Source: Bacillus sp. (in: firmicutes) (lineage in GTDB: Bacteria > Bacillota > Bacilli > Bacillales > JACDOC01). Taken from it: a DNA stretch of 55,631 nt. The notes beneath the pieces were generated by a model. That model saw only the letters and a list, made by a program, of their open reading frames with translations, was not told the origin of the DNA and did not search any database. The translations under genes and the position numbers were made by a program. Each line of letters opens with the position of its first letter. The first letter of the stretch is position 1. This document shows, piece after piece, positions 38,327-49,120 of the stretch. The stretch covers positions 1 to 55,631 of the forward strand of contig JACDOC010000019.1 in assembly GCA_017656295.1 (NCBI GenBank), given 5' to 3'.

Positions 38327-39272
38327 GTTTTCACGGGGGACGGTGGTCTCTGGTAAGTGGCACCATAACAAATATACGATTGTAAAAGAGCTAGGGTTTG
38401 GAGCCAATGGGACAGTTTATTTAGCTCAAAGTTCTTTCGGTTATGTCGCTTTAAAGATGAGTAATGATCACATGACGGTGACATCAGAAGTTAACGTGTT
38501 GAAAGCTTTTTCCAAGGTCCAGGGGTCAGCCCTCGGACCTTCTTTATTAGATGTCGATGATTGGCAAAGAATAACGGGGATGATTCCATTTTATGTAATG
38601 GAATATATTCAAGGTGAGGATTTATTAACGTTTATTCAGAAAAAAGGAACAGCGTGGATTCCTGTACTTCTCAGTCAATTGTTAAGAGATTTAGAACGTT
38701 TACATAAAGAAGGATGGGTATTTGGCGATATTAAGCCAGAGAACTTAATCGTTACGCAGCCTTCTAATCGCATTCGTTGTATCGATGTGGGGGGAACGAC
38801 ACCTATCGGTAGAGCCGTGAAAGAATTTACGGAATTTTTTGATAGAGGTTATTGGGGGTATGGAACTCGTAAAGCAGAGCCATCCTATGATTTGTTTAGT
38901 GTAGCCATGGTCATAGTGAATATCGCTTACCCGCGACGGTTTCAAAAACAAGGGGATGGAAAAAACCAATTGCTACATGTCATAAAACAAAGCCCGACAT
39001 TGCAACCATATCGCTTCATCATCTTCAAAGCCCTTCATGGTCAATATCGTTCAGCAGAAGATATGCGTCGGGATATACTAACTCTTGTTGTATCTAACCA
39101 ACAACCGAAGGGGACAGCAAGACGAGCAGCTTCTAGAAAACAGCCGGCTTCCGTATCAATCCAATCTGTACGAGTAAAAAAGACCAATCAAGGTGGATGG
39201 TTGGAATCTTTTCTCGTATTGACGTTAGTTAGTGTATTGTACGCCCTTTACATTTTTCAACAGCTCTTATAA
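38295..39272 (+). CDS. yabT: Hanks-type Ser/Thr kinase YabT
   Basis: A 325-residue sporulation-associated membrane kinase; the B. subtilis protein phosphorylates RecA and other targets and is stimulated by DNA. Kinase features: Gly loop GFGANGTV at 34-41, Lys54 (VALKM), catalytic FGDIKPEN (Asp145) and DVG (Asp164) where most kinases have DFG. A basic linker (about 265-300) is followed by a C-terminal membrane helix (about 302-323). ATG 38295 or 38298; it overlaps yabS by 32 nt. Confidence 0.92.
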   Translation: MMNNISKNPFKFSRGTVVSGKWHHNKYTIVKELGFGANGTVYLAQSSFGYVALKMSNDHMTVTSEVNVLKAFSKVQGSALGPSLLDVDDWQRITGMIPFYVMEYIQGEDLLTFIQKKGTAWIPVLLSQLLRDLERLHKEGWVFGDIKPENLIVTQPSNRIRCIDVGGTTPIGRAVKEFTEFFDRGYWGYGTRKAEPSYDLFSVAMVIVNIAYPRRFQKQGDGKNQLLHVIKQSPTLQPYRFIIFKALHGQYRSAEDMRRDILTLVVSNQQPKGTARRAASRKQPASVSIQSVRVKKTNQGGWLESFLVLTLVSVLYALYIFQQLL

Positions 39273-39360
39273 ATGATGAAGTGACCTTTGGTGAATTGGA
39301 CAGAATCATGGTACTATAATGTAAAAAAATAAAGATTAAGTGAGTTGGTCAAGCGAGAAT

Positions 39361-40749
39361 ATGTTACACTATGAGCAAAAAGTATCTTTCTTTATTAAGC
39401 GACATCAATTGATTCAGTCTGGCGATCACCTCTTAGTTGCTGTATCGGGTGGACCGGATTCCTTATCCCTTCTTCATTACATATGGATGCATCGTGAAAA
39501 GTACAGTGTTCAAGTAGCGGTAGCTCATGTTGATCACATGTTACGTGGAGATGAATCATACAGGGAGCTTCAGTTTGTGCAACAATTTTGTAAAGAACGG
39601 GACATTCGTTTCTTTTCTCGACGAATTAACATTCAAGAAAAAATGAATGTTGAACGAATGTCGTTACAAGAGACGGCCCGATTATACCGCTACAAGTTTT
39701 TCCAAGAGATTATGGAAACGGGGAATTACAACAAATTAGTTCTCGGACATCATGGGGACGACCAAGTCGAAACGATTTTAATGCGTCTGACAAGGGGAAG
39801 TTCTTCCCGTGGTCGAGCAGGTATACCAGTGAAACGACCGTTTTACCATGGGGAAATCATTCGTCCATTATTATGTTTATCGAAAACTGAAATCGAAGAG
39901 TATTGCTCGTTTTATAAACTAAACCCACGTCGAGATCTGAGTAATGACAAAGATTCGTATACGCGAAATCGATTTCGCCATCACCTTCTCCCATTTTTAA
40001 AACAGGAGAACGAGCGAGTTCATGAGCATTTTCAACGGTTTAGTGAAGAATTGAGGGAAGATGAGGCGCTTTTACAGGAATTGACGATTGAAAAAATGAA
40101 TAAGATATGGAAAAAAGATAAGGGAAAAGTGATCCTGTCTATTTCTCCATTTCTTCAACTCCCACCGTCTTTACAAAGAAGGGGGATTCATCTAATATTA
40201 AACTATCTTTATAAGGAAACGCCTTCTTCCTTATCTTCCATACATATCGACTCATTCATGCAACTGTTACAAAGTCCTCATCCATCCGGGAAGCTTGATT
40301 TTCCCCAAGGCTTAAAAATTTTACGCTCGTATCAACAATGCATTTTTCAATATGAGCCGTTTGCCACGCAACCGTTTCAGTTGGAATTAAATGTAGGTGA
40401 ATCGGTGCGATTAGCCAATGGAATGGAATTTTCTTTAAACAAAAAAACGAATCCATTACCAGAAAAGAATGCTAATGTTATGTATCTTCATCCAGACGAT
40501 GTATCCTTACCTCTTATCATACGTTCAAGACAAAATGGGGATAAAATCGTTTTAAAAGGAACGGGTGGAACCAAAAAGGTGAAAGACATTTTTATCGATG
40601 AAAAAATTCCACGATACGAGCGGGATCAGTGGCCGATTGTAACGGATCAAACCGGGAAGATATTATGGATACCTGGAATCAAACGCTCTAAGTTTGAAGC
40701 CATGAATTTTGAATCAAACTCATATTATATTTTACACTATAAAAAGTAA
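39361..40749 (+). CDS. tilS: tRNA(Ile)-lysidine synthetase
   Basis: Converts C34 of tRNA-Ile2(CAU) to lysidine so it reads AUA. The 462-residue protein has the N-type ATP pyrophosphatase loop SGGPDS at 29-34, the HVDH(ML)RG block, LGHHGDDQVET, and C-terminal substrate-recognition domains. ATG 39361 is preferred; GTG 39340 is in frame upstream. A TATAAT at 39315-39320 probably marks its promoter. hpt follows after 20 nt; in relatives TilS and HprT interact and help activate ftsH, the next gene. Confidence 0.94.
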   Translation: MLHYEQKVSFFIKRHQLIQSGDHLLVAVSGGPDSLSLLHYIWMHREKYSVQVAVAHVDHMLRGDESYRELQFVQQFCKERDIRFFSRRINIQEKMNVERMSLQETARLYRYKFFQEIMETGNYNKLVLGHHGDDQVETILMRLTRGSSSRGRAGIPVKRPFYHGEIIRPLLCLSKTEIEEYCSFYKLNPRRDLSNDKDSYTRNRFRHHLLPFLKQENERVHEHFQRFSEELREDEALLQELTIEKMNKIWKKDKGKVILSISPFLQLPPSLQRRGIHLILNYLYKETPSSLSSIHIDSFMQLLQSPHPSGKLDFPQGLKILRSYQQCIFQYEPFATQPFQLELNVGESVRLANGMEFSLNKKTNPLPEKNANVMYLHPDDVSLPLIIRSRQNGDKIVLKGTGGTKKVKDIFIDEKIPRYERDQWPIVTDQTGKILWIPGIKRSKFEAMNFESNSYYILHYKK

Positions 40750-40769
40750 TCATCTTCTAGGGGGCATAC

Positions 40770-41315
40770 ATGGACATGAAACAAGATATTCAAAAGATTT
40801 TAATTACAGAGGAAGAAATTCAGGAGAAGATTAAGGAATTAGCAGCACAATTGACAGAAGAGTACCGTGATAAGTTTCCACTTGCGATTGGTGTTCTCAA
40901 AGGGGCTATGCCATTTATGGCCGATTTATTAAAGCGTATGGATACGTACTTAGAAATGGACTTTATGGACGTGTCTAGTTACGGTAATTCTACCGTTTCT
41001 TCTGGAGAAGTGAAGATTATAAAAGACTTAGATACATCTGTAGAAGGCCGAGACATTTTAATTATTGAGGATATTATCGATAGTGGGTTAACACTTAGCT
41101 ATCTAGTTGAACTATTCCGTTATCGTAAAGCCAAATCCATTAAAATTGTTACTCTTTTAGATAAGCCATCTGGTCGAAAAGCGAACATTGAAGCAGATTA
41201 TGTTGGTTTTATTGTTCCAGATGAATTTGTGGTGGGCTACGGTTTAGATTATGCAGAACGTTATCGTAATTTACCATATATTGGTGTGTTAAAGCCGGAA
41301 GTATATAAAAAATAA
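40770..41315 (+). CDS. hpt: Hypoxanthine-guanine phosphoribosyltransferase
   Basis: Purine salvage enzyme (181 residues; hprT in B. subtilis) converting hypoxanthine or guanine and PRPP to IMP or GMP. The PRPP loop EDIIDSGLT is at 100-108, and LDKPSGRK and [13 protein letters not shown] are further family blocks. ATG 40770 has TAGGGGG 5 nt upstream. Likely an operon with tilS. Confidence 0.96.
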   Translation: MDMKQDIQKILITEEEIQEKIKELAAQLTEEYRDKFPLAIGVLKGAMPFMADLLKRMDTYLEMDFMDVSSYGNSTVSSGEVKIIKDLDTSVEGRDILIIEDIIDSGLTLSYLVELFRYRKAKSIKIVTLLDKPSGRKANIEADYVGFIVPDEFVVGYGLDYAERYRNLPYIGVLKPEVYKK

Positions 41316-41375
41316 TCATGGACGAGCGCTTTCTTACGGATGGATGAGACATTGTATTGTAAGAAGTGTAATTTG

Positions 41376-41405
41376 TTGTAATCCCATGATTTTCTATGAT
41401 ACTAT
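41376..41405 (+). promoter_or_regulatory. Candidate sigma-A promoter of ftsH
   Basis: TTGTAA, 18 bp, TACTAT. The leader before ATG 41444 is about 30 nt. Confidence 0.5.
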
Positions 41406-41443
41406 TTAGTATAGTCTGTGTGTAATGTGGGAGGAGGTAAGGG

Positions 41444-43432
41444 ATGAATCGGATCTTCCGTAATACAATATTTTATTTACTTATATTCCTGGTTATTATC
41501 GGAGTAGTTGGCTACTTCAATAATAGCAATGAAGCAACACAAAAACTCACATATAATCAGTTTGTTGAACAGCTTGAGAAAAATAACGTGAAGTCCTTTT
41601 CGATGCAGCCGTCAAACGGCGTTTATGAAATTAGAGGCGAATTGAAAAGTTCAAACGACAATAAATATTTTTTAACATATGTTTTTAACAGTGATAGAGC
41701 GCTTGATCGTATTGATGAAGTTGCCCAACAAGCGAATGTTGAGGTGGAAGTATTAGAAGCGGAACAAACAAGTGGATGGGTCTCCTTCTTTACGACCATC
41801 ATTCCATTTGTCATTCTCTTTATTCTATTCTTCTTCCTTTTAAACCAAGCTCAAGGCGGCGGTAGCCGTGTTATGAACTTTGGTAAGAGTAAGGCGAAAC
41901 TTTATAATGAAGACAAAAAACGCGTACGCTTTAAAGATGTCGCAGGAGCGGACGAAGAAAAACAAGAGCTGGAAGAAGTTGTAGAGTTCTTGAAGGACCC
42001 TCGAAAATTCGCTGAGCTAGGTGCTCGTATTCCAAAAGGTGTCCTCCTTGTCGGACCTCCCGGAACCGGTAAAACATTGCTTGCACGTGCTGTTGCGGGT
42101 GAAGCTGGCGTTCCGTTCTTCTCCATTAGTGGATCCGATTTCGTTGAAATGTTTGTCGGTGTCGGTGCTTCGCGTGTTCGTGATTTGTTTGAACAGGCAA
42201 AGAAAAACGCTCCATGTATTATTTTCATTGACGAAATCGATGCGGTAGGGCGTCAACGTGGTGCCGGTCTTGGTGGTGGCCATGATGAACGTGAACAAAC
42301 GTTAAACCAATTGCTAGTTGAAATGGATGGATTTAGTGCTAACGAAGGGATTATTATTATCGCTGCAACGAACCGTCCAGATATTCTTGACCCAGCGTTA
42401 TTACGTCCTGGCCGCTTTGACCGTCAAATTACGGTTGATCGCCCTGACGTAACAGGACGTGAAGCGGTGCTTAGAGTACATGCTCGAAATAAACCGTTAG
42501 ATGAATCGGTTGATTTAAAAGCTATTGCGATGAGAACTCCTGGTTTTTCTGGTGCCGATCTTGAAAACTTACTAAATGAGGCGGCATTAGTTGCTGCTCG
42601 GCAAAATAAAAAGAAAATCGATATGTCTGATATCGATGAAGCAACGGATCGTGTCATCGCAGGTCCAGCGAAGAAAAGTCGCGTTATCTCTGAAAAAGAG
42701 CGGAAGATTGTCGCCTTTCACGAAGCAGGACATACGATTATCGGTCTTGTATTAGATGAAGCGGAAATGGTCCATAAGGTAACGATTGTTCCTCGTGGTC
42801 AAGCGGGTGGATATGCGGTTATGTTACCGAAAGAAGATCGTTACTTTATGACAAAACCGGAGCTTTTAGATAAAATTACAGGGCTATTAGGTGGTCGTGT
42901 TGCTGAAGAAATTGTGTTTGGTGAAGTATCTACAGGCGCGCATAACGACTTCCAACGTGCAACTAATATCGCTCGTCGTATGGTAACGGAATTTGGAATG
43001 AGTGAAAAATTAGGACCATTACAATTCGGGCAATCTCAAGGACAAGTATTCCTTGGTCGTGATTTGCATTCCGAACAAAACTATTCGGATGCGATTGCCT
43101 ATGAAATTGACCTAGAGATTCAACGAATCATTAAAGAATGTTATGAACGCGCGAAGAAAATTTTACAAGAAAACCGCGATAAACTAGATCTTCTAGCAAA
43201 CACTTTATTAGAAGTAGAAACGTTAGATGCTGAACAAATTAAACACCTTTACGAGAAAGGAACGCTGCCGAAACGAGAGAAGTACTCTTATTCGGATGAA
43301 ACTAAAGAAAACGTAAGGGTAAACATTCAAAAAAAGATTGAAAATGATCAACAACCTTCAGAAGAAGAGGAAACGATCGATCATAAAGAATCAAATGAGC
43401 CTACACATCCAGAGGATGGTCAGAAAGGATAA
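41444..43432 (+). CDS. ftsH: ATP-dependent membrane metalloprotease FtsH
   Basis: AAA+ protease that degrades misassembled membrane proteins and regulators such as Spo0E-type phosphatases in B. subtilis. The 662-residue protein has membrane segments near 7-24 and 109-130 flanking an extracellular domain, Walker A GPPGTGKT at 204-211, Walker B IIFIDEID, the second region of homology near [20 protein letters not shown], and zinc motif HEAGH at 426-430. The acidic tail (from about 640) is variable. SD GGGAGGAGG. Confidence 0.98.
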   Translation: MNRIFRNTIFYLLIFLVIIGVVGYFNNSNEATQKLTYNQFVEQLEKNNVKSFSMQPSNGVYEIRGELKSSNDNKYFLTYVFNSDRALDRIDEVAQQANVEVEVLEAEQTSGWVSFFTTIIPFVILFILFFFLLNQAQGGGSRVMNFGKSKAKLYNEDKKRVRFKDVAGADEEKQELEEVVEFLKDPRKFAELGARIPKGVLLVGPPGTGKTLLARAVAGEAGVPFFSISGSDFVEMFVGVGASRVRDLFEQAKKNAPCIIFIDEIDAVGRQRGAGLGGGHDEREQTLNQLLVEMDGFSANEGIIIIAATNRPDILDPALLRPGRFDRQITVDRPDVTGREAVLRVHARNKPLDESVDLKAIAMRTPGFSGADLENLLNEAALVAARQNKKKIDMSDIDEATDRVIAGPAKKSRVISEKERKIVAFHEAGHTIIGLVLDEAEMVHKVTIVPRGQAGGYAVMLPKEDRYFMTKPELLDKITGLLGGRVAEEIVFGEVSTGAHNDFQRATNIARRMVTEFGMSEKLGPLQFGQSQGQVFLGRDLHSEQNYSDAIAYEIDLEIQRIIKECYERAKKILQENRDKLDLLANTLLEVETLDAEQIKHLYEKGTLPKREKYSYSDETKENVRVNIQKKIENDQQPSEEEETIDHKESNEPTHPEDGQKG

Positions 43433-43439
43433 TAAACGT

Positions 43440-43477
43440 AAAGAGGGGCACCGTATGTACAAACGGTGTCTCTTTTT
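43440..43477 (+). terminator. ftsH terminator
   Basis: CACCGT (43449-43454) pairs with ACGGTG (43463-43468), extended by AAAGAG and CTCTTT, then T-tract. Confidence 0.75.
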
Positions 43478-43563
43478 GTGTGAACGGAAAAAACATTGTA
43501 TTCCCTTCAACGATGTAATTTATGGTATGATGATGGCAGTGTGAAATAACTAAGGATAAAGTG

Positions 43564-44340
43564 GTGAGAGAGTTGATTTTGGTTGTAGACGTCGGGAATA
43601 CCAATATTGTGTTAGGGGTATATGATGGTGATGAACTTAAATATCATTGGCGAGTAGAGACGAATCGTCATAAAACAGAAGACGAGTACGGGATGTTGTT
43701 AAAATCGCTATTTGACCATGTCGGTTTAACGTTTCAACATATTGATGGAATTATTATTTCATCCGTTGTACCACCGATCATGTTTGCGTTAGAACGAATG
43801 TGTGAAAAATATTTTGGAATTGACCCACTCATTGTTGGACCGGGTATTAAGACCGGATTAAATATTAAATATGATAACCCTCGAGAAGTAGGTGCAGACC
43901 GAATCGTCAATGCGGTAGCAGCCATCCATGAATATGGAAGCCCTTTGATTATTGTTGATTTTGGGACGGCGACAACCTACTGTTACATTAATGAAGAGAA
44001 ACAGTATATGGGAGGGGCTATAGCTCCTGGAATTAATATTTCCACAGAAGCATTATATTCTAAAGCGGCGAAATTACCGCGGATTGAAATTGCCCGTCCG
44101 GATCATATTGTAGGGAAAAATACGGTAGCTGCAATGCAGGCAGGGATTTTATATGGCTATGTAGGTCAAGTTGAAGGAATTGTTAAACGAATGAAAGAGC
44201 AGAGTTCAAAAGAGCCTGTCGTTATTGCAACCGGTGGCTTAGCCCCGTTAATTGCGAAAGAATCAGATATTATCGATATTGTTGATCCGTTTTTAACATT
44301 AAAAGGGTTACGACTCATTTATAAACGAAATAGGAAATAA
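43564..44340 (+). CDS. coaX: Type III pantothenate kinase
   Basis: First step of CoA synthesis, using an ASKHA-fold kinase that is not inhibited by CoA. The 258-residue protein shows DVGNTN (P-loop-like), [18 protein letters not shown] and [12 protein letters not shown]. Start is ambiguous among GTG 43561, GTG 43564 (AAGGA 7 nt upstream) and TTG 43573, which gives the family N-terminus LILVVDVGN. An extended -10, TGGTATGAT, lies at 43523-43531. hslO follows 18 nt later. Confidence 0.94.
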   Translation: MRELILVVDVGNTNIVLGVYDGDELKYHWRVETNRHKTEDEYGMLLKSLFDHVGLTFQHIDGIIISSVVPPIMFALERMCEKYFGIDPLIVGPGIKTGLNIKYDNPREVGADRIVNAVAAIHEYGSPLIIVDFGTATTYCYINEEKQYMGGAIAPGINISTEALYSKAAKLPRIEIARPDHIVGKNTVAAMQAGILYGYVGQVEGIVKRMKEQSSKEPVVIATGGLAPLIAKESDIIDIVDPFLTLKGLRLIYKRNRK

Positions 44341-44358
44341 ACAAAAAGGGTGAAACTG

Positions 44359-45237
44359 ATGAACGATTATTTAATTAAAGCACTTGCATACGATGGCCAA
44401 GTTCGAGCGTATGCGGTACGAACAACAAAAACAGTTGGTGAAGCTCAACGGAGACATCAAACATGGCCAACAGCTTCTGCTGCATTGGGTCGAGCAATGA
44501 CAGCGGGAGTAATGATGGGAGCGATGTTGAAAGGGGATAGTAAATTAACAATTAAAATTGAAGGACGTGGCCCTATCGGTGTCATTTTAGTAGACAGCAA
44601 TGCGAAAGGGGAAGTTCGTGGATATGTCACGAATCCGCAAACGCATTTTGATTTAAACGAGCATGGAAAATTAGATGTTCGTCGCGCCGTTGGGACAGAA
44701 GGAACTTTAACCGTTGTAAAAGACCTTGGCATGAAAGAATATTTTACTGGCCAAGTCCCACTTGTTTCTGGAGAATTAGGAGAAGATTTTACGTATTACT
44801 TTGCTTCTTCAGAACAAGTTCCGTCATCCGTTGGTGTAGGTGTATTAGTCAACCCGGATAATACGATTTTAGCGGCGGGTGGATTTATTATTCAGTTAAT
44901 GCCAGGTACGTCTGATGACGTGATTACCGAAATTGAACAACGACTGCAATCGATTCCACCGGTGTCCAAGCTCATTGAACAAGGGTTAACACCGGAACAA
45001 TTACTTGAAGAATTGTTAGGAAAAGGAAATGTAAAAGTGCTCGAACAAATGCCAGTTTCATTTACTTGCCAATGTTCGAAAGAACGTTTTGCCGATGCCA
45101 TTGTTGGCTTAGGGAAAAAGGAAATTGAAGAGATGATACAAGAAGATGGTCAAGCGGAAGTCCAGTGTCACTTCTGTAATGAAACGTATCATTTCTCAAA
45201 AGAAGAACTAGAACAATTAAAAGAAGAAGCAAAATAA
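44359..45237 (+). CDS. hslO: Redox-regulated chaperone Hsp33
   Basis: Chaperone activated by oxidation and unfolding (292 residues). The C-terminal zinc/redox switch has Cys237, Cys239 (CQC) and Cys270, Cys273 (CHFC). The N-terminal domain carries [29 protein letters not shown] and [14 protein letters not shown] 44359 has AAAGGGTG 7 nt upstream; the in-frame GTG 44350 is inside the SD. Probably co-transcribed with coaX and yacD. Confidence 0.95.
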   Translation: MNDYLIKALAYDGQVRAYAVRTTKTVGEAQRRHQTWPTASAALGRAMTAGVMMGAMLKGDSKLTIKIEGRGPIGVILVDSNAKGEVRGYVTNPQTHFDLNEHGKLDVRRAVGTEGTLTVVKDLGMKEYFTGQVPLVSGELGEDFTYYFASSEQVPSSVGVGVLVNPDNTILAAGGFIIQLMPGTSDDVITEIEQRLQSIPPVSKLIEQGLTPEQLLEELLGKGNVKVLEQMPVSFTCQCSKERFADAIVGLGKKEIEEMIQEDGQAEVQCHFCNETYHFSKEELEQLKEEAK

Positions 45238-45260
45238 ACTTTGAGTGGGAGAGGGCAAAG

Positions 45261-46154
45261 TTGAGGAATCAACGACTTTGGCTTTTAATTGCTGTATTAT
45301 TATTATCGAATTGTTTAACAGTTGCTTATTTTGTAACGAAAGATGAAAAAGTAAGTCAACAGCCGGTAAAAGAGATGAAAAAGGAAGTTGTTGCAAAAGT
45401 GGGAGATGACGTCATTTATCGAAGCGACTGGCTTTTCGCAATGGAAAAGCGATATGGTGTTGACGTATTAAAAGAGTTAGTCAATGAGAAAGTTATCGAA
45501 CAAGTGGCTGCTAAATACGGCGTCTCAGTGACCGATGAGGAAATCGAACGGGAATTGACGATGATTCAATCCATTTATAATCCATATGAGCAAGAAACAG
45601 CGTTCGATGAAGAGACGCTTAAAAGTCAAATCAAAACAACGTTGTTGTTAGAAAAACTGATGATTAAAGATGTCAATATTCCAGAAGAACAATTAAAAGC
45701 ATTTTATGAGGATAATAAAGAGTTATACGAAATTCCGGAAACGTATCATATTTCACATATCGTTGTAAAAACAAATGAAGAAGCACTTGAAGTGAAAAAG
45801 GAATTGGAAGAAGGCTCTAGCTTTTCCGCTTTAGCGATGGAGCGATCCATCGATTCGTTAACAGCTAGTCGCGGAGGAGAAGTCGGTTATATTTCTAAGT
45901 ATCACCCACATATCGATCCGGCTTATTTAGAAGCAATCGAAAAGATGAACGTAGGGGAAATTAGTGATCCTGTTCCGTATGAAGAGGGATATGCGATCAT
46001 TTTATTACAAGAGAAAAACGAAGGTAAATCTTTTACGTATGATGAAGTTAAAGAACAAATTAAGAGACAAATGGCCTTACAACAATCAGAAGTTACTTTT
46101 ACCCCAGAAAGCTTTTGGGAAGAAGTAGGCGTTGAGTGGTTTTATGGTGAATAA
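45261..46154 (+). CDS. yacD: PrsA-like parvulin peptidyl-prolyl isomerase YacD
   Basis: A 297-residue exported or membrane-anchored foldase. The N-terminal hydrophobic segment (about 5-24) ends near a cysteine but lacks a good lipobox (LSNC), so anchoring by the uncleaved helix is more likely than lipidation. A SurA-type N-terminal helical domain (about 45-155) precedes the PpiC rotamase domain (about 165-255: HISHIVVKTNEEALEVKKELEEGSSFSALA..GEVGYISK). TTG start with GGGAGAGGG. Substrates unknown. Confidence 0.88.
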   Translation: MRNQRLWLLIAVLLLSNCLTVAYFVTKDEKVSQQPVKEMKKEVVAKVGDDVIYRSDWLFAMEKRYGVDVLKELVNEKVIEQVAAKYGVSVTDEEIERELTMIQSIYNPYEQETAFDEETLKSQIKTTLLLEKLMIKDVNIPEEQLKAFYEDNKELYEIPETYHISHIVVKTNEEALEVKKELEEGSSFSALAMERSIDSLTASRGGEVGYISKYHPHIDPAYLEAIEKMNVGEISDPVPYEEGYAIILLQEKNEGKSFTYDEVKEQIKRQMALQQSEVTFTPESFWEEVGVEWFYGE

Positions 46155-46185
46155 ACGTACGGACGAACATGTTCGTACGTTTATT
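46150..46185 (+). terminator. Hairpin at the yacD end
   Basis: Perfect 12-bp arms AATAAACGTACG and CGTACGTTTATT; an inner ACGAACATGTTCGT is also self-complementary. It includes the stop codon; the T-tract is poor. Confidence 0.6.
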
Positions 46186-46217
46186 CATATCTATCAAAAA
46201 AATACCAATCATATTAA

Positions 46218-46246
46218 TTGACAATTCAAAATATACTTGTTACTTT
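46218..46246 (+). promoter_or_regulatory. Candidate promoter of cysK
   Basis: TTGACA, 17 bp, TACTTT. The leader is about 65 nt. CymR control is expected from B. subtilis, but I could not place a CymR site. Confidence 0.45.
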
Positions 46247-46319
46247 CATGATAAAACCAATATCTTTACTAGGAATTTTTTAACGAAAATCACATAATTA
46301 TAGCTATGAGGTGATGGAA

Positions 46320-47246
46320 ATGGTGCGTGTAGCCAACTCTATTGCAGAGTTAGTTGGGGAAACCCCTGTTGTCAAACTGAATCGGATTACAGATAAAACA
46401 TGCGCGGATGTGTACTTAAAACTTGAGTACATGAACCCAGGGAGCAGTGTAAAAGACCGGATTGCGCTATCGATGATTGAAGCGGCAGAGAAAGAAGGAA
46501 AACTGAAGCCTGGAGTAAAAATTGTCGAACCGACGAGCGGAAACACGGGAATTGGTTTGGCTATGATTGCGGCAGCAAAAGGATATCAAACAGTGTTAGT
46601 TATGCCAGATACGATGAGTTTAGAACGTCGAAATTTATTGCGTGCGTTCGGAGCGGAATTAGTCCTAACTCCAGGAGCAGAAGGTATGAAAGGGGCAATT
46701 AAAAAAGCGGAAGAGTTGGCTCAGCAAGAAGGATATTTTATGCCTCAACAATTTAAAAATGAAGCGAATCCTGAAATTCATCGTCAAACAACTGGTAAAG
46801 AAATTGTTCAACAAATGGGTGATCAACTCGACGCGTTTGTAGCTGGTATTGGAACCGGAGGAACAATTACTGGCGCTGGGGAAGTATTGAAGGAAACGTA
46901 TCCAAACATTCAAATCTTTGCGGTTGAACCAGCAGATTCACCTGTATTATCAGGTGGTAAACCAGGACCTCATAAAATTCAGGGGATTGGTGCTGGATTT
47001 GTTCCAGACATTTTAAATACAGAGATTTATAATGAAATTATTCAAGTGAAAACAGAAGATGCGTTTGAATGGGCAAGAAAAGCAGCAAGAGAGGAAGGAA
47101 TATTAGGCGGCATTTCTTCTGGAGCGGCCATTTATGCAGCGATCCAAGTAGCGAAAAAACTTGGTCCTGGAAAAAAAGTATTGGCGATTATTCCAAGTAA
47201 TGGCGAAAGATATTTAAGTACGCCACTATATCAATTTGAAGACTAA
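46320..47246 (+). CDS. cysK: Cysteine synthase A (O-acetylserine sulfhydrylase)
   Basis: Makes cysteine from O-acetylserine and sulfide; in B. subtilis also the partner of repressor CymR. The 308-residue PLP enzyme has Lys45 in [22 protein letters not shown], the phosphate loop [10 protein letters not shown] and [14 protein letters not shown] 46320 (GAGGTG 6 nt upstream) gives the family start MVRVANSI; upstream in-frame starts at 46311 and 46314 lie on the SD. Confidence 0.97.
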   Translation: MVRVANSIAELVGETPVVKLNRITDKTCADVYLKLEYMNPGSSVKDRIALSMIEAAEKEGKLKPGVKIVEPTSGNTGIGLAMIAAAKGYQTVLVMPDTMSLERRNLLRAFGAELVLTPGAEGMKGAIKKAEELAQQEGYFMPQQFKNEANPEIHRQTTGKEIVQQMGDQLDAFVAGIGTGGTITGAGEVLKETYPNIQIFAVEPADSPVLSGGKPGPHKIQGIGAGFVPDILNTEIYNEIIQVKTEDAFEWARKAAREEGILGGISSGAAIYAAIQVAKKLGPGKKVLAIIPSNGERYLSTPLYQFED

Positions 47247-47256
47247 AAACCATCAT

Positions 47257-47309
47257 CCTCTTTTGAACTGAACAGAAAGGTTCTGTTCCGTTACAAAAGG
47301 GGTTTTTTT
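47257..47309 (+). terminator. cysK terminator
   Basis: CCTCTTTTG (47257-47265) pairs with CAAAAGGGG (47294-47302), enclosing an inner GAACAGAA/TTCTGTTC hairpin, then T7. The T-tract overlaps the 8-bp direct repeat of element copy 4. Confidence 0.85.
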
Positions 47310-47315
47310 ATGAAT

Positions 47316-47573
47316 GGCTATGTTATATTTCATTGTTGATTTTTAGTAAGTTGTTTAGGCTGCGACTTCCAGCGGGAGCAGCAGGCCAAGCAAGACCCTT
47401 ACTTGAGCGTAGCGAGGGAAGCGGCTTGCGGCTTGCCCTCGGAAAGTGTCCGCCTGTAGCGAAATGAATAATATCAACCGTATCGTTTAACAGACATTCA
47501 TGCCAATTGCCATCGGCACACCGATGAATGAAATAACAGTAAAAGTTATCCACAGTTATTTTAGGGTAGAGCC
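47316..47573 (+). mobile_element. MITE-like element, copy 4 (long form)
   Basis: 258 bp. It starts GGCTATGTT, ends TAGAGCC, and is flanked by perfect 8-bp direct repeats TTATGAAT at 47308-47315 and 47574-47581, the clearest target duplication in the window. The GC core is eroded compared with copy 1. It shares the 80-bp tail with copy 3, including a perfect TTATCCACA at 47546-47554; the left-end DnaA-like 9-mer is lost. It occupies most of the 446-bp gap between cysK and pabB. The remaining 110 bp hold a TTGACA at 47607 with no clear -10. Confidence 0.9.
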
Positions 47574-47692
47574 TTATGAATAGGAAATGGGCTTAAAAGT
47601 GGAGAATTGACATGTGCTGTTTTTTTCTTATTTAGAAGTTTGTGGACTTCATGTATGATGGAAGCAAGGAAACTTTGAAGGAGTGACATCTA

Positions 47693-49120
47693 GTGAGTCG
47701 ACGTACCCTTTTTTATAAAAAAATGCCGTATACGAAAGAACGGTTTTTTGCTGTTTATCAAGCATTAACAAAAGCAAAGCCCCATCACGTCCTTTTAGAA
47801 AGTGGCCGTGGGGGACGATTCAGTATTGCCGGAATCGATCCATTTGCGATTGTTGTAGGAAAAGAAAACGGTGTGGAAATAAACAAAAACGGCTCGTCTT
47901 TTTTTATGGAAGGAAAGCCGTTACGGGCGATGGAACAATGGATGAGCCAATTTACGATGCCGAAACGAGAAGATTTACCGCCGTTTCAAGGGGGAGCGAT
48001 CGGTTATATCAGTTATGATTATGCTCGATACATCGAAAAGTTGCCGTCGCTAGCTCAAGATGATTTACAGCTTCCAACTATTTATTTTCTCGTTTTTGAC
48101 GAATGGTACATTTTTGATCACGAAAAAGAAGAGTTGTGGCTCCTGGCTTGGAAAGAAGAACATGTTTCTGAAACCGGTGTGTTACAACAAATGACGGACA
48201 TGTGGTCGATAAGAATGTCACACCAAGAAGAGAAAGAAGTGGCACCTAATCATGAAGTAACTGTGGCCCCGATGTCAGTGTCGATGAGTGAGGAGCAATT
48301 TATTAAAGCAGTTGACAAAGTTCGTCATTATATCTCTCAAGGGGATGTGTTCCAAGTGAACTTGTCCGTCCGTCAATCGAAACCACTTTCTGTCCCAGCG
48401 ATGAGGGTGTACGAAAAATTACGTAAGCTAAATCCATCTCCGTATATGGGTTATTTTCATACACCGGAGTTTCAATTCGTATCAGGCTCACCGGAATTGT
48501 TAATTAAAAAAGATGGCCGCTATGTAAGTACACGTCCGATTGCCGGAACCCGTTCCCGCGGAAAAAATGAGGAAGAAGATTTACAATTGGCGAATGAACT
48601 TATCGAAAATGAAAAAGAACGTGCCGAGCATGTGATGCTTGTCGATTTAGAGCGAAACGACTTAGGTCGTGTATGCGAATACGGCTCTGTGGAAGTTAAT
48701 GAATTTATGGTCATTGAAAAGTATTCGCATGTGATGCATATTGTGTCCAATGTTCGCGGAATCTTATCACAAGAGAAAAATGGATATGATCTCATTGAAG
48801 CAGTGTTCCCTGGTGGAACGATTACCGGTGCCCCAAAGGTGCGGACGATGGAAATTATCGAAGAGCTCGAACCGGTTCGGCGAGGAGTGTATACCGGTTC
48901 GATTGGCTGGATTGGCTTTAATGGAGATTTGGAGTTGAACATCGTTATTCGAACAATGGTTGTAAAAGACGGATTGGCCCATGTTCAAGCCGGAGCTGGC
49001 GTGGTCATTGACTCCAATCCGAAATACGAATATAAAGAATCGCTAAAAAAGGCGAAAGCGTTATGGAATGCTAAAGAACTCGCGGAAGAAGGGGGATATG
49101 ATAATGATATTAATGATTGA
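47693..49120 (+). CDS. pabB: Aminodeoxychorismate synthase component I
   Basis: With the PabA glutaminase it turns chorismate into 4-amino-4-deoxychorismate for p-aminobenzoate and folate. The 475-residue chorismate-binding enzyme shows [45 protein letters not shown] and [16 protein letters not shown] start with GAAGGAGTGA. First gene of the folate operon; overlaps pabA by 17 nt. Insertion of repeat copy 4 upstream leaves only about 110 bp for its promoter. Confidence 0.94.
   Translation: MSRRTLFYKKMPYTKERFFAVYQALTKAKPHHVLLESGRGGRFSIAGIDPFAIVVGKENGVEINKNGSSFFMEGKPLRAMEQWMSQFTMPKREDLPPFQGGAIGYISYDYARYIEKLPSLAQDDLQLPTIYFLVFDEWYIFDHEKEELWLLAWKEEHVSETGVLQQMTDMWSIRMSHQEEKEVAPNHEVTVAPMSVSMSEEQFIKAVDKVRHYISQGDVFQVNLSVRQSKPLSVPAMRVYEKLRKLNPSPYMGYFHTPEFQFVSGSPELLIKKDGRYVSTRPIAGTRSRGKNEEEDLQLANELIENEKERAEHVMLVDLERNDLGRVCEYGSVEVNEFMVIEKYSHVMHIVSNVRGILSQEKNGYDLIEAVFPGGTITGAPKVRTMEIIEELEPVRRGVYTGSIGWIGFNGDLELNIVIRTMVVKDGLAHVQAGAGVVIDSNPKYEYKESLKKAKALWNAKELAEEGGYDNDIND

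Noticed and set aside
47323-47553. 76-codon minus-strand frame in element copy 4
   Set aside because: Lies entirely in the repeat, and differs in length and sequence from frames in other copies, so it is not a conserved product.
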